DNA from: Dromiciops gliroides
Lineage: Eukaryota > Chordata > Mammalia > Microbiotheria > Microbiotheriidae
Assembly: GCF_019393635.1 (NCBI RefSeq)
Contig: NC_057861.1
Location: 168,184,303-168,248,302, forward strand
Direction: 5' to 3'
DNA length: 64,000 bases
This document shows positions 47,821-60,301 of the stretch, piece by piece (positions within the stretch are counted from its first letter, which is position 1; every line of letters begins with the position of its first letter). The notes under the pieces are model-generated. The model searched no databases. It was not told where the DNA came from and saw only the letters and a program-made list of their open reading frames with translations. Both the position numbers and the translations under genes were made by a program.

Positions 47821-50005
47821 GTTGCATCTTGAAATATTAGTGTATCATCATCTCCATCACTTTGACCCCCTCAAAACTGTAAGGACTGACTTTTGATTGT
47901 AAAGTAAAACTGTCAATATTTTAGATTAATGAAATTCAAATCACTGCTAGCTTTACAAATAGTGATGTACATCACAGACAGACATCATAGCCTTGGACTT
48001 CGTTGGGTCCCTGACAGATTCCTTAGGCAGTGCCACCTCTTTCTCACTGTGAGAGCCAGTAGGAAAGTGGACAGTGGTTGACACACTCTCCTACCCATGA
48101 ACTCTGATTCCTTAAAATTGATTCACACACTACTCGTGTCTTTAGGTCCCTTTGGTATCACAGACCCACACAAAGTTAGAACTATAATGGATTTTTAAAA
48201 TCTAGTTTGACCCAGATTTCACTCATTTTACATATTGAGAAACTGAGTCCCAGAGAGGTTAATTCCCCTTGATACTATTTAAAATATTTTATGGTTGTCG
48301 TAAATTCATAGAATTTTAAATCCTAGAAGGCATCTCATGAGACTCCTTCATTTTACAGAGGTGAGAGTAGGACTTAGAGCGTTAGAGCTGAGTCAATAAA
48401 CACCTATTAAACTATTGTGTGCCTGGCACTGTGCTAAGTACTGGGGCTATAAATACAAAAAGAAAGACAGTCCTTACTTTCAAGGAGTTTACAATCTAAT
48501 GGGGAGAAGAGGGAGGGGCATAATGGAGGATTCCAGAGGAGTGCAGCCCAGTGGGAAATAGATAGTTAAAGTGACTCCCCTAAGGTCATACAGAAACTGA
48601 ATCAATTGCTGTTAACTTTGTTTAATACTTCTTACTGTGGCTCAACAAAAGTTCAACATTTGAGATTGGTGCCATAACATGAATGGACTTTTGGGAAGAT
48701 TTCTTGGTTGTAGGCAAAGAATTCTTTTGTTTTCAAGTCGGGGCTTGAGCCTTTGGGACTATTTAGTCCAAACTCTTTCATTTAATCAATGAGGCAATTG
48801 AGAAGCAGTATAGAGAAATGACTTATCCAAGGTCCTGCTGTTACCTCTTTCTAACATTCAAAGAATCTGAGCTGAGCCCAAAAGCCACCCTGTATTTCAC
48901 TTGTGAGTCCCACCAGGCAAAAGTCGGCCTGTGCCCAGTGTTAGGAAGTATAACAGAGAAAGTTGTCCCCTTGGAGAACTTGTGTTCCTGGCCAACCATC
49001 CTGTTTGTTATGAGTCATTTTTTTTAAAGGTCACTTCAGCTTGAGTTTTAAGTCATTTACTAATGAAATGCTATCTTTATCAAGTGGGTCTGAAGCCAGG
49101 TGAAAAATAGGTTGTGTGTGTCTAAATATCTCTGGCTTTAGGCTATGTGGGCAAGGAGGGTAGGTTTTTTTTAAAGCTAAAATAAAGCTGGTCTTCATCT
49201 CCCACAACCGCCAAGAAACTCCAACACACAGCAAACAAGAAATCCCCAAACTAAACAAAATGAAAATACTGTACTTGACTAAGTGTCTTAAGAAATATGC
49301 CTGAATTGGAAGGCTCAAGTCTAGCTGGAGTTTTCCGGGGCTCATGGCTGTAGAGCCTAGCACTTGTGGTTTTTTTGTAGGAGGTAATTTCTGTGCTGGT
49401 TATGATTTGAAGGAGGCTGGCCCACAGTTCAACCTTGCTCAAATTGGAACAAGATGTCACTAGTGGTCCTAGTCCCATGGTGGGGACTTGGAAATAGGAC
49501 CCCGTAGGGTGGACAGATTTCAGGCAATTCTGTAAAACTCGAGTCAATTTCCATGACTAGAAATCATACCACTGTCCTGTCATTACATTTCAACTATCTT
49601 ACACTACGTAGGAAGTGTGAGTTGTTGTGGGTGGTTTTTTTCTAAGTGATGAAGGCAACGGCAAAGAATTTTTCATAAAAACAAGTGACAAATTTCACTC
49701 AAGTTACTGACACATAAAAGGAAAAAATTAGTTTTCCTCTTTGAAGCTAACCAGAAACAAATGGGACTGCTCTTCTGAAGGAAAACTAGGAGCCTAGTTA
49801 TGATGCCTCCCCTCCCAGAAATCTAGGAAATTATACATACTGTACCCTCTGTTTATATGAATATGAATTACATGATTGTGTGCTCAAGGTCAATTGTAGT
49901 TCAAATGAGAATTTACTGCGGCTAAGCAGAGACCGTATAAAGATAGAAAGATCTGCTGTTAACCCCTTATTAACACAGCTGAGGAAGCTTTCCTTTATGA
50001 TGGGC
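47821..50005. other. Unassigned with scattered old repeats
   Basis: 48185-48275 and 48755-48850 are antisense MIR scraps ('attgagaaactgagtcccagagaggtt'; 'atttagtccaaactctttc'). 48380-48530 (+) is the start of the mid-repeat ('gtgcctggcactgtgctaagtactggggctataaatac', 'aaggagtttacaatctaatgggg'). 48855-50005 is unassigned; open frames at minus 49031-49547 have no recognised domain. Confidence 0.4.
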
Positions 50006-50009
50006 AGGG

Positions 50010-50135
50010 AAAAGAGATTGTGAGCTCTCTGAGGGCAGAGACCTTACCACATATCTCTTTTGTACCCTATGATCTCTATTATAATGCCTTGCACATAATA
50101 GGTGCTCAATAGAGGTTTATTGAATAAATGAAGAA
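50010..50135 (+). repeat. L2 3' end
   Basis: 'ttgtgagctctctgagggcagagacc', 'tataatgccttgcacataataggtgctcaatagaggtttattgaataaatga' is a textbook L2 end. Confidence 0.85.
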
Positions 50136-50274
50136 AGTAAATTGGACTGAGGTGAGTGAAGGTGTTTTTTGTTGTTGTTGAGAAACAGGGTATTTAGGTG
50201 AAACAGTCTATTTTTAAGTATATAGCACCGTCTCACCTAAGTATTACATAACCTATAGATTACAAAATATTAAG

Positions 50275-50440
50275 AGGTAGAAGGGATTTTATAGATTATT
50301 GAGTTCAACCCCTCAGTTCGCAGGTGATAAAACTGGGTTGCAGACATGTGAAATTGTCTAAGGTCACACAGTTAGTGACATAGCCTGCATCAGAACCCAA
50401 ATGCTCTGATTCTCAGCCAATATTTTCTCCACTGCACCAT
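50275..50440 (-). repeat. MIR (antisense)
   Basis: 'gattattgagttcaacccc', 'aggtgataaaactgggttgc', 'ctaaggtcacacagttagtgac', 'ttttctccactgcacc'. Confidence 0.75.
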
Positions 50441-50554
50441 AAAGTCATTTAAGATTTTACAAATTTCAACGTGCAATTTAGTCATTCCATCCCTCAACTC
50501 CAAAATAGATTCAATCTGTTCATAAAACCAATCATTGTAAATGCACCATTGGAG

Positions 50555-50555
<1 letters not shown>

Positions 50556-50632
<77 letters not shown>
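50556..50632 (+). repeat. Compound (GT)n(GA)n microsatellite
   Basis: About 20 GT units running directly into about 18 GA units. Confidence 0.97.
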
Positions 50633-50636
<4 letters not shown>

Positions 50637-50784
50637 TCCTTGGTGTAAGTGATTTGCATTTTATTCATCTTGAATGTTGACATTTTTACTTTATAAAATA
50701 AGGTCTTTCACTTGAGTTTTGAAGTTGTCAAAGTGATGGAGAAGAAGATGGATGAACATTTCAAGAGGAAACATGATCTAAAGG

Positions 50785-50905
50785 AAAAATCCCTGGCTGA
50801 GGAGTCAGGAGACTCAGGTCCTGGTTCAGATTCTGTTGCTGGTCAGGTCTTGTCATTTCTGTGGGGCTTGGGGGCAAATCATCTTGTGTGCAGGCCCCTT
50901 CTCTC
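50785..50905 (+). repeat. MIR fragment
   Basis: 'ccctggctgaggagtcaggagactcaggtcctggttcagattctgttgctgg' is the MIR head. It accounts for most of the 81-codon open frame at +50712-50957. Confidence 0.7.
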
Positions 50906-51336
50906 TTCCTCTTGTGACATTTTTATTCGGAGAAATATGGCTAAAGTGAACATTTAGGGTAGCCATGATAAATGGAACTGAGTACAAACAGTAAGCGCAG
51001 TTGCTTAGAAGTGTTTCAAGCTCCAAAAGGTGCCTCAATGGCAGCTCGAGGGTTTCAGAGAACGTGACCTGGGGCTTGCTCTGTTTTTCCCTGCTTTGAA
51101 GACAGTTTTGGAGACAACCAGCTGAGCTCTGAGACCTGGGGACTCCGGGATAGGGGGTGTTTCTCTTGCCTTTCTGGGGATGATGCTGATGTGCAAAATA
51201 ACTGTGATCTCAAGGTATGCACTAATGTTCTCTTAATTATGTGGAGATGCAGGAGAGGACGAGAATTTGAATGGCAGGTGATAATCAGTGGATTGAGATA
51301 CAGGGTATCCTCAAAGTCTTAATGTAGTTTAAAACT
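50906..51336. other. Unassigned sequence
   Basis: Nothing recognised. Confidence 0.3.
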
Positions 51337-51516
51337 TGAATATCTTAATTCGTTTTTGTGGTGGGGGTGGGGTAATGAGGGTTAAGTGACTTGTCTAGGG
51401 TCACACAGCTAGTAAGTGTCAAATGTCTGAGGCTGCATTTGAACTCAGGTCCTCCTGAATACAGGGCTGATACTTTATCCACTTTGCCACCTAGCTGCCC
51501 CTGAATAGCTTAATTC
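51337..51516 (-). repeat. Marsupial short SINE with 15-bp near-duplication
   Basis: Body 51352-51501. TGAATATCTTAATTC (51337-51351) versus TGAATAGCTTAATTC (51502-51516). Younger subfamily (GGGGTAATGAGGGTTAAGTG, CTGAATACAGGG, CTTTATCC). Confidence 0.92.
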
Positions 51517-51579
51517 TTTTGGATACCTTAAAGCTTTATTTGAAAGCTTTAGTTTAAAGCTGCACTATGACTTTTGGTA

Positions 51580-51815
51580 TGCCCTGTAGTTCTTGAAGGT
51601 TTACAAAACACTTTATATACATTGTCTCATCTGTGCTTTATAATCACCTTGTACAGTGGGTACTCTGTGTAATTTTGTTCACATTTTACAGATAAGCAAA
51701 TTGAGACTCAGTGATATTAACTAAGTCCTTTGTGGTCATACAGGGAGTAATTATCAGAGGTAAGATTTGAACCCAGGTTTTCATGATGGTAGGTCCAGAT
51801 TCTATCCACGATGTC
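51580..51815 (-). repeat. MIR (antisense), near full length
   Basis: 'ttcttgaaggtttacaaaacactttatatacattgtctcatc', 'cacattttacagataagcaaattgagactcag', 'gtcatacagggagtaattatcagagg', 'gatttgaacccagg'. Confidence 0.8.
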
Positions 51816-52759
51816 ATATTTTTCTCTGCCACAGGTGCTTGAGCAACAGTATAAGCCCCTGCAGTCACTGGAGGAGTAGAGATGAGAAGACCAGGAAATG
51901 GCAAAACCCATAGGCTCACTAATTCCTTCTCTCTTTTGCTCCCTACCTATGGGAAAACATAATGCTAGAAGATAAATCACATAGCATACTGTAAATAATG
52001 GAAAATTCCCATTCCAAGGCATCTAGGCACTTTACCTTTACTTTTACCTTTATATCTATAGAGGAGGTCCCTATTTTACTAACTATATATGAAAAGGCTG
52101 GAGGGTGGAAAGAAGGAATTTGCCACTCGAGACCCCTGCCTCTGCTTTTCACCCTGGGAGGGCAGTAATTCTTTCCTAAGACTACGGTGTGCCAGAGGTA
52201 ATGGAAGTTACCATGTGCTATATGGAAAATGGTTGGTGAAGGAGGCAGGTGTATGAGGTAGGTGTATGAGGTTAAGATCTGATGAACCACAGAGCCAGAG
52301 AAAAAAATATCATATTAAAATGAAAGAGAAGGTGCTAGCACAAGACAATGTGGGCCAAGTTGAGTACACAGGACTAAGAACTAAGAACTGAAACTGATTT
52401 GAGAGAAAAACATTAGACTAAATCCAGGCTTAATGAAGTTAAGGAAAAGTAGACTGTGTTGGGAATAGAGAAACAACCCATTCACAATTTGGCTCAATCA
52501 TACTCTGGTAGAACCCATTTTTACAGCGGGTGCTTGTCGACTTCATTTCTATTCCTTAAAGGGAAAATGTGCCCCAAATTTTAGGGTCAGCTTGTTTTGG
52601 TTCTATAACTCAAAGTTTGGAAGATTAGGAGACCAATTAATTAAGAGAGACAACTACTATAATATAAATCTAGAAAGTAATTTTCTTGTATGTATATGTA
52701 AGTCATATGTGTATGGGGCTTTAAAATAGATATGTATATATATGTATATGTATATGTAT

Positions 52760-52823
<64 letters not shown>

Positions 52824-54230
52824 TGTGTGTCTATGTATGGTATGGATAAAGATCTGAGATTTGCCTGCATTCTCAGAAAGTAGGAAGAAGTACCAGTCGT
52901 CTAGCTGAGATGGGGGTGTGGTGGGGAAGGGAACAGATAGAATCCAGGATGGATGAGGCTGGTTAATCTTGAGATAGATAGGGAATGGAATGTAATTATA
53001 TATTTCTAGTAACCCTCAAAAATCTTTAGGGGTATGAATTTGGATTCTTAATGAAAACCACTTCCCTGATTGATTTTAGGGGAGAAGTAGCCTTTAGCTT
53101 ATACTCACCAGCTCATCCCCTTCCAAACCACCACCACCACCAAAACATCACAAATAGCAAGTAGCAAGAAAGCCTCTCTATCCAACTAAAACAGAAAATT
53201 GAAATCAGAAAAGTTGTACAGATTTAAATACACCAAGGAATACAGAAGAGTAAATGACCTCTTCATCTGGGAGCAAGGTAAGATCTCAGGTCAACCATAA
53301 AAGAAGGAACCATTCACTCTATAGGAATGTAGGCCCTGAAAGTCTAGGGATATGATAGAGCTGTCTTCCCTAGTTGTCTATAGCCACATGGCCCAATTCT
53401 GCCATTCAAAAGTCTGTGCTTCACTTCTCTCTTGACCTATCTCTCTAGAAATTGTCCCTGACCAACCAACTGACAGATGCCCATCCTCCACTTACACGGT
53501 GTCCTAGCTCAGCCATTTTCTTCTTATCTAACATGGATGTGACAGTTGTCAAGACAGATTATAAAGAGCAAGCCAGGAAGTTGCTGGAATTAATGGAAAA
53601 CACAGGCAAAAATTAAGCACACTTTAATGGAAGCCAGCTACAAGTTCAGCCAATAAGAAGTCCTGTCCCCTTGCGCTTACACAGAGAAGTTCACCAGACA
53701 GTCCCCAAGGAAAACTGCCTAATTCATTTGGGTCAGAGGAAATATAACACAAATCTGAATTTAACGGGTTCTTTGTACTTAAAAGTATCTTCTACACTTT
53801 CCCCCCCACCCTCTGGTTAGGGGAACTGGGTAAAGCTTCGACTGTTGCCTCCACTTTCTGTTGAGTTAAGGCCTTGAAGAGATAGATGATAGATAGTTGG
53901 ATATATACATACACACACATATATATGTACATACACATATATACATATACACACATATATACACATACAGATTCAAATATACCTATATTTATCTATATGT
54001 TTAATAGAAATAATGTGATAAATTCTGATTAGGTATATTAGAATTCCACAGTTAATACACTATGAGTGTTTCAGACCCATTGTGGGTTAAATAGGCATTT
54101 GTGGGCTAGCCTGGAACTCCACACCCTACTCACGATTCTAGGAGAAAGGGTATTTCAAGTTCTAAACAATAGATTTAAAAACAAACTTTTGGAACATAAC
54201 CTGCTCCTAAATTGAAGAACGGTTTTACAT
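51816..54230. other. Unassigned unique-looking sequence with TA/CA microsatellites
   Basis: 52730-52822 is compound (TATG)/(CA)/(TA)n; 53895-53985 is ATAC/ACAT-rich. Otherwise nothing recognised. Confidence 0.35.
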
Positions 54231-54233
54231 TCT

Positions 54234-54405
54234 TTCCATTTTCTTTCTTTTTTTTTTTGGGTGAGGCAATTGGGGTTAAGTGACTTGCCCAGGATCACAC
54301 AGCTAGTAGGTGTCAAGTGTCTGAGACTGGATTTGAACTCAGGTCCTCCTGAATACAGAGCCAGTGCTCTATCCACTGTGCCACCTAGCTGCCCTTCCAT
54401 TTTCT
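54234..54405 (-). repeat. Marsupial short SINE with 11-bp duplication
   Basis: Body 54245-54394. TTCCATTTTCT at 54234-54244 and 54395-54405. Mixed marks: GGCAATTGGGG with GTGTCAAGTG and CTGAATACAG, so intermediate between the two subfamilies. Confidence 0.92.
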
Positions 54406-54429
54406 AATAACCAGCATTTGTAAGGTATC

Positions 54430-54705
54430 TGTGTGGCTGGGTAATTCAGTAGAAAGAACACTGGTTATGGAGTCAGGAAGACCTGAATTCAATGTCAGGC
54501 CCAGATATTTACAAGCTATATTACCCTGGATAAGTCACTTAAACCGCTGTTTTCCTCAGTTTGTACAATTGTAAAATGGGGATAATAACTACATCTGCCT
54601 TGCAGGGTTGTTGTGAGAATCGAATGTGATAATATTTGTAAAGTGCTTGGTTTAGTACTGGCACATAGTAGGCACTACATAAATGCTTATTCCCCTCTCA
54701 TCCCT
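54430..54705 (+). repeat. MIR, near full length
   Basis: Head 'ggttatggagtcaggaagacctgaattcaatg', core 'cctcagtttgtacaattgtaaaatggggataataac', 3' end 'tttgtaaagtgcttggtttagtactggcacatagtaggc'. Same layout as 32090-32340. Confidence 0.87.
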
Positions 54706-55875
54706 TCCCAGAATTAGGTCAAGTTCAAATAAATAATATATGTGAAAGTGTTTTGAAAGCTGTGAAATGAATGGAAAGAATTCCACTCCTCCTTCTTTTC
54801 CATTTTATTCTTCATTTTCTCCTCCTCCTTCTTTGTCTTCCCTTCTCTTTCTATCTCATAAAATAATAATGCTCTGGATTTTCTTTTCAAAATGAAGACT
54901 CTGAAGTAAAGTAAACTCTCTGAGATTTTCTCAGAGTGGCCACAAAGAAACTTGCTTCATCAGTTCACATTTGAAAAGGTGGTAAATAAACATTTAGAAA
55001 ATGCCCTTTGAGAGGCTTAAGCACAGCAGGTTATGAGAATCAACATCTCATTTCTATATTCTTCGTCTCCCTTCAGTGCTTCTTTTCTCTTTCATAAATC
55101 CTTCACCCTCTCTACCCATTCCAGCATTCTCTTCCTGAGACCAGGACAACTAATGCCTGCACTCTGAGGTAGCAAAGCCTCATAATACAATGATAAATCT
55201 GTCCACCCCCTGAATCCAGATTGTTCATGCTTTCTCTGGACTCTTGTCTTGTCATTGGGTAAAGGATTAAATTCATATTAGGTTCACATTAGACACAAAG
55301 GAAATCAACACCAACTAATATTAAATAACACTTAGGATAGAAGCCAATGGAAGAAATGAAATTTTAAATGATGACTGAGACTCTGTCTTTGACCTATCCC
55401 ACTCCACCCAAACTTGGCTGGAGTTCTGAGAGCAGTGTGTGATGTTCCACACTCAGTATATGGTTCGATATTTGAACAGACTGGGGTCATAGGGAGGATG
55501 AAGTGTCAGCTCTAGAAAGGTGATTTTTATTGCCTCCTGGGTAATTGCCTCTTAAATAATGTACAGAGAGGGAACTGTATCCTGTTAAGAAGTCAAACTG
55601 TTTAATGGATTCCCTTTAGTGTGTTAAGAATGTGACATTGATGTCTACTGAGGAAATAGTAATGAAAGAAAAATAAGGACCAGATATCAACTTACAGTCT
55701 CAGCCCATATTTAAAAGAAACAATTCTCTTTTCCTTATCATGTCTTTAGATGTTACAATTAAGTAGGGAAGGTGAGAAGGAGAAAGTTGCTATTTTGGAC
55801 AATTTAAGAAAGATTTTGTAATGTAGGATATTGGACTGGTGCCATAATTTATTGTGAAAACAACAACAACAACAA
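54706..55875. other. Unassigned sequence
   Basis: Nothing recognised. Confidence 0.3.
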
Positions 55876-55879
55876 TGTG

Positions 55880-56125
55880 CTCCTGGCCAAGTCATAACCT
55901 CTTAGGGCATTAATCTTGTTATCTATAAAATGGGGGTAATACCCCAATCACAAGTTGTTGTAAGAATTAAATGAGATAATGTGTATGAAATCATATTATA
56001 AACATAAGGTGCTATGTAATAACAATAACAAAATGGCTGACATTTATATGGTGTTTTTATGTTTTACAAAGCTCTTTATATACATTATCTCATTATATAA
56101 ATGTCAACTATTATTATAATAAAAA
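55880..56125 (+). repeat. MIR pair: sense 55880-56035, antisense-like 56036-56120
   Basis: 'cctggccaagtcataacctcttaggg', 'ataaaatgggggtaatacc', 'gttgttgtaagaattaaatgagataatg' (sense). Then 'catttatatggtgtttttatgttttacaaagctctttatatacattatctcat' (antisense 3' end). Confidence 0.65.
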
Positions 56126-57139
56126 GAAACTCATAGGTATCATATGTTGCTTTTCTTCTCCAAATATGTGGACATACTTTACACAGGCTTTTCCCAAAGG
56201 GAGTATTATGGTGGAGAGAGGATAGGGCTAAAACTCTTAGATTTAAATGGCCTATCACACTTTAGTAAAGCCATTCTTACATAGCCACAGAATCTCTGAA
56301 TGGGGAAAGGGCCTCACTGGACCTAAACAAGAATTATCTTTACAACATCCATGAAAAGTGGTCATCTAGCTTTTGCCAGAAGACCTCTAGAGAGGGAGAA
56401 TCTATTACCTCTGGAGGCAGCCCATTCCACGTTTGAATAGCTCTCATTGTTAGGAAATTTTCTTTACATCAAGCCAAATTCTTCTTTACCACAGTTTACA
56501 CTCATTACTCTCAGTTCTGCCTTTGGAAATCAACCAGGATAAGTCTAGTCCCTCTTCCTTGTGTTAGCCCCTCAAATGCTTGGAGACAGCCAATATATAT
56601 CTCTCAGGTTTTGATTTTCTAGTCATTCCCATTTCCTTCAAGCAATCCTGGTGCCCCTCCCCTTTCTGAACACACTGCAGCTTGTTAATGGCCTTTCTAA
56701 AATGAGATATCCAGATCTGAACACAGTACTCTTAAAATTGACTGACAAGAGCAGAACCATCACCTTTCTTTTCCTGAATACTATATTTTCTTTAAATCAG
56801 TATCTTTCTCATCAGCTTTTTATGTTGACTACATGCTGTTTACTTATTGAGCTTTCAATCTCCCTCAAATGAACCTCATTCCCAGGTATTTTTCAGACGA
56901 ACCAAGCATGCTTCCATCATCTTGTGCTTATGAAGTTGACTTTTGGGACCCCAATTTAAGACTAACTCATTCATCCTTATGAAACTGCATTATATTAGAT
57001 TCTTCCCAATATTCTAGGCTTTTTATTTAAAAAAAATTTTTTTACTATTATCCAGTGTATTAGTTATTCCTCCTAGCTTTTTTGTCATCTACAAAATTGA
57101 TAAACATGCTATCTATGCCTTTGTTCAAGTCACTGATAA

Positions 57140-58370
57140 AAGTGTAAAGCAACCAATAAACGAACAAGGACTTATCAAGCATTATTATCTTGTAGGCATT
57201 GTGTTAAGTGCTGGGGATAAAAAAATGGCAAAACCAGTTACTGCCCTCAAGGAACTTGCAATCCAAGGGATAGTTAACATAGAAATAAATGTTACCACCT
57301 GACACCTATCAGGTTGGCTAATATGACAAAAAAGGAAAATAATAAATGTTGGAGAAGCTGTGGAAAAATTGGAACACTAATGCATTATTGGTGGAGCTGT
57401 GAACTAATCCAATCATTCTAGAGAGCAGTTTGGAACTATGCCCAAAGGGCTATAAAGTTTTGCATACCCTTTGACCCAGCAATACCACTATTAGGTCTTT
57501 CCCCCAAAGATATCATAAAAAAGGGAAAAGGACCCACATGTACAAAAATATTTACAGCTGTTCTTTTTGTGGTGGCAAGGAATTGGGAATTGAGGGGTTG
57601 CCTAACAATTGGGGAATGGCTGAACAAGTTGTGGTATATGAATGTAATGGAATACTATTATGCTCTAAGAAACGATGAACAGACGGATTTCAGAGAAACC
57701 TAGAAGGACTTGCATGAACTGATGATTAGTGATATGAGCAGAACCAAGAGAACATTGTGCACAGTATCAACAACACTGTGTGTTGATCAACTGTGATAGA
57801 CTTGATTCTTCTCAGCAATACAATGGTCCAAGATAGTTCCAAAGGATTTGTTATAGAAAATGCTCTCCAAATCCAGAAAAAAAAAAAGAACTGTTGAATC
57901 TGGATGCAGATCGAACCATGCTATTTCTATTGTTTTTGTTGTTTTTGTTGTTTGAGGTTTTTCCTTTTTGCTCTGATTCTTCTCTTATAAGATGACTAAT
58001 GCAGAAATATGTTTAATGTAATTGTACATATATAACCTATATCAGATTACTTGCTGTCTTGGGAAGGGAGGAGGGAAGGGAGGGAGGAAGAAAAATTTGA
58101 AACTAGAAATCTTATAAAAACAAATGTTGAAAACTATCTCTAAATGTAACTGGAAAATGATAAAATATTTATATGGAATAAATAAATCAATATTCAATGA
58201 AAAAAAATAAGAACACAAGAGATATAAACAGAGTAGGTAGAAGATAACCTTAGAGAAGACTAGAAACTGAGGCTGAGAAAGGGGACCAAAAAAGCCCTCT
58301 TCCAGAAGGTGGTATTTGAATTGAGTTTTGAAGGAAGCTAGGAATTGCAGAATTTGACTAGAGACTTTCT
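57140..58370 (+). repeat. Mid-repeat, split by an L1
   Basis: Left 57140-57290 ('aggcattgtgttaagtgctggggata', 'ctgccctcaaggaacttgcaatcc'); right 58205-58370 ('gcccctcttccagaaggtggtatttgaattgagttttgaaggaagctagg'-like). The two halves are in family order around the L1. Confidence 0.6.
57292..58200 (+). repeat. LINE L1 3' end (ORF2 C-terminus and 3' UTR)
   Basis: An open stretch ~57293-57707 reads with one or two breaks as the L1 ORF2 C-terminus: CWRSCGKIGTLMHYWWSCELI, PFDPAIPLLGLSPKDI, FTAVLFVVARNWELRG, IGEWLNKLWYMNVMEYYYALRNDE, then a stop. The 3' UTR has TTTTTGTTG repeats and ends near 58200. Truncated at the 5' end. The best-preserved L1 C-terminus in the window. Confidence 0.88.
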
Positions 58371-58807
58371 TCCAAATTGACATTGAACTATTTACTATTT
58401 TTTTCCAGTATCATCATTCAATCATTTTGAAGTCCACTAATTGGACTACCATCTAGTAGATATCTTTCCATCTTTTCTACAAGAAAAATGTGAGTTACTT
58501 TATTGAATGCTTTGCTGAAATATAAGCAAACTCTCATTTAAACTGATCCATTACTCTTCTAATGCTGTCAGAAAAAGAATCAGAGTTAGTTTGGAATGAC
58601 CTGAAGCCATGCTGACTTTTTGTGATCACTGCTTCCCTTTCTAGACATTCACTAACCATCCCTTTAATAATATGTTCCAGAAACATGGGTCTGTCCTTTG
58701 CAAACTGCACCTTCTTCTCTTGATTAAAAATTGGGACAATATTTTCCATTCTCTAGTCTGTGTTTTTTGAAATAGCAAGTATACCTGCAAGATCTTTTAT
58801 ATATTAC

Positions 58808-58924
58808 TTTTTTTTCAGGGCAATGAGGGTTAAATGACTTGCCCAGGGTCACACAGCTAGTAAGTGTCAAGTCCTCCTGACTCCAGGGCCAGTGCTTTAT
58901 CCACTATGCCACCTAGCTGCCCCC
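58808..58924 (-). repeat. Marsupial short SINE with internal deletion
   Basis: T-run, GGGCAATGAGGGTTAAATGAC, GTCACACAGCTAGTAAGTGTCAAG directly joined to TCCTCCTGACTCCAGGGCC, so about 30 bases including the B-box region are missing. AGATCTTTTA flanks it. Confidence 0.9.
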
Positions 58925-59334
58925 CTGACAGATCTTTTAATGCAGCTATGAGGGCCTGGTGATTTATACTAATTAAAGCCAGCTAAGTGATCTCTTACTG
59001 TCTCTATATTTACCTTGGGTTTCAGCTTCCTTTTAGTTCTGTTCTTTCTGGTCAACATATACTTTTTATTGGTAGGAAAAAAAAAAACAAACTCAAAAGA
59101 TAAAAGTTCTGCCTTCACTATGTCACCAATTACCATCATCCCATCTACATAGAGATGTAGTTCTTTCCTCTCCTAGATCTTCCTATTTACACTAATATGA
59201 CTCTTAAAAAACCATCTTTTTTGTTCTTAGCTTTCCTTTATCTCATTCCAAGCTTTAGCACTCCTGACACTATTGTTATGAAACCCAGGCATACTGTAAA
59301 AACAATCTTTAGAAGTTTCTCTATTAAGAAATCA

Positions 59335-60175
59335 TTACAAAAGCAAAGGAAGAATTAAATAATTCAAAAGATATTTATTATTCATGGTTGGGACACATCA
59401 ATATAATAAAAATAAAGATACTGACAAAATTATTAAATTTGAAGAGATTATAGAATTATATGATAGTAAATTCATTTGGAAGACAGAATCAATATTTTCT
59501 ATGGAAAGGTTAAAAATAGAGGAATAAAGGGGCCCAATACTACTATGTATCAAACTATAAGAAAGTACACATTAGAATTATTTGATACTGTTTAAAAATA
59601 GAAAAGTAGATTACTAGAACAGATAAGATAGATGACATTAAGGGAAAGGATTCTGTATTCAACAGACCAGCATTTTACATCACACTTCAATAAACTCCAA
59701 TAGATAATTGAACTAAAACAGTCATATCATTAAAAAAAAATTTAAAAAGAGGGAGCAGCTAGGTGGCTCAGTGGATAAAGCACTAACCCTGGATTCAGGA
59801 AGACTTGAGTTCAAATCTGACCTCAGACACTTGAAACTTACAAGCTGTGTGACCCCGGGCAAGTCACTTAACCCTCACTGCTCCTTCCCCCCCCCCCCAA
59901 TTGGAAAAGAACTGAAGGGCTTGCCTTTCACATAAGTGATCATAAGGTGAATCCATAACAAATCAAGGAATAGAGAAAATTACAAAAGGAAAAATGAATA
60001 ATTCCAATTACATAAAGTTGAAATGTTTACACTAATAAACTCAATGTGGCTAGGATAAGGACAGAAGTTATTAAATGAGATAAAAAATCTTTGCATTCAT
60101 TACCTCTTATAAAAAGTTCAATATCAAAGAGACATTGGGGAATGATGTTTACATGACTATGACCTTGTGAAAGGA
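59335..60175 (+). repeat. Degenerate L1 ORF2 fragment, split by a SINE
   Basis: 'gtaaattcatttggaagacagaatc' corresponds to the KFIWK motif, and after the SINE 'ttccaattacataaagttgaaatg' corresponds to NYIKLK; 'aatctttgcattcattacctc' to the downstream IFAS/T block. Highly decayed. Confidence 0.6.
59752..59898 (+). repeat. Marsupial short SINE
   Basis: GGGAGCAGCTAGGTGGCTCAG, GATAAAGCACTAACCCTGGATTCAGG, GAGTTCAAATCTG, GTGACCCCGGGCAAGTCAC; the tail region is a C-run, unusual for this family. Younger subfamily. Confidence 0.91.
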
Positions 60176-60190
60176 ACTGGGAGAACTCTC

Positions 60191-60213
60191 AATCTCTCTC
60201 TCTCTCTCTCTCA
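60191..60213 (+). repeat. Short (TC)n
   Basis: About ten TC units. Confidence 0.9.
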
Positions 60214-60301
60214 CATCTCTTCAAAATTATAAAAACAACTTTTTGAGATCTCTGATCAATGAAATGTCTAACCATGATTCCAGAGCATGCTGCTTACTTT
60301 C

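Larger units (their letters stand above)
56260..59290 (-). repeat. Old L3/CR1-like LINE, antisense, interrupted
   Basis: 3' part 56260-57135: 'ggaggcagcccattccacgtttgaatagctctcattgttaggaa', 'gataagtctagtccctcttcc', 'gtgttagcccctcaaatgcttggagacagcc', 'gaacacagtactcttaaaattgactgac' and 'tgtcatctacaaaattgataaacatgc' are the antisense of a CR1/L3 3' ORF end. 5' part 58390-59290: minus 58749-58534 reads LEHIIKGMVSECLERE then SQHGF, an RT-like segment. The gap (57140-58380) is a mid-repeat carrying an L1; a SINE sits at 58808. Confidence 0.6.

Noticed and set aside
50712..50957. 81-codon frame as a small protein
   Set aside because: Most of it is a MIR copy in sense orientation.
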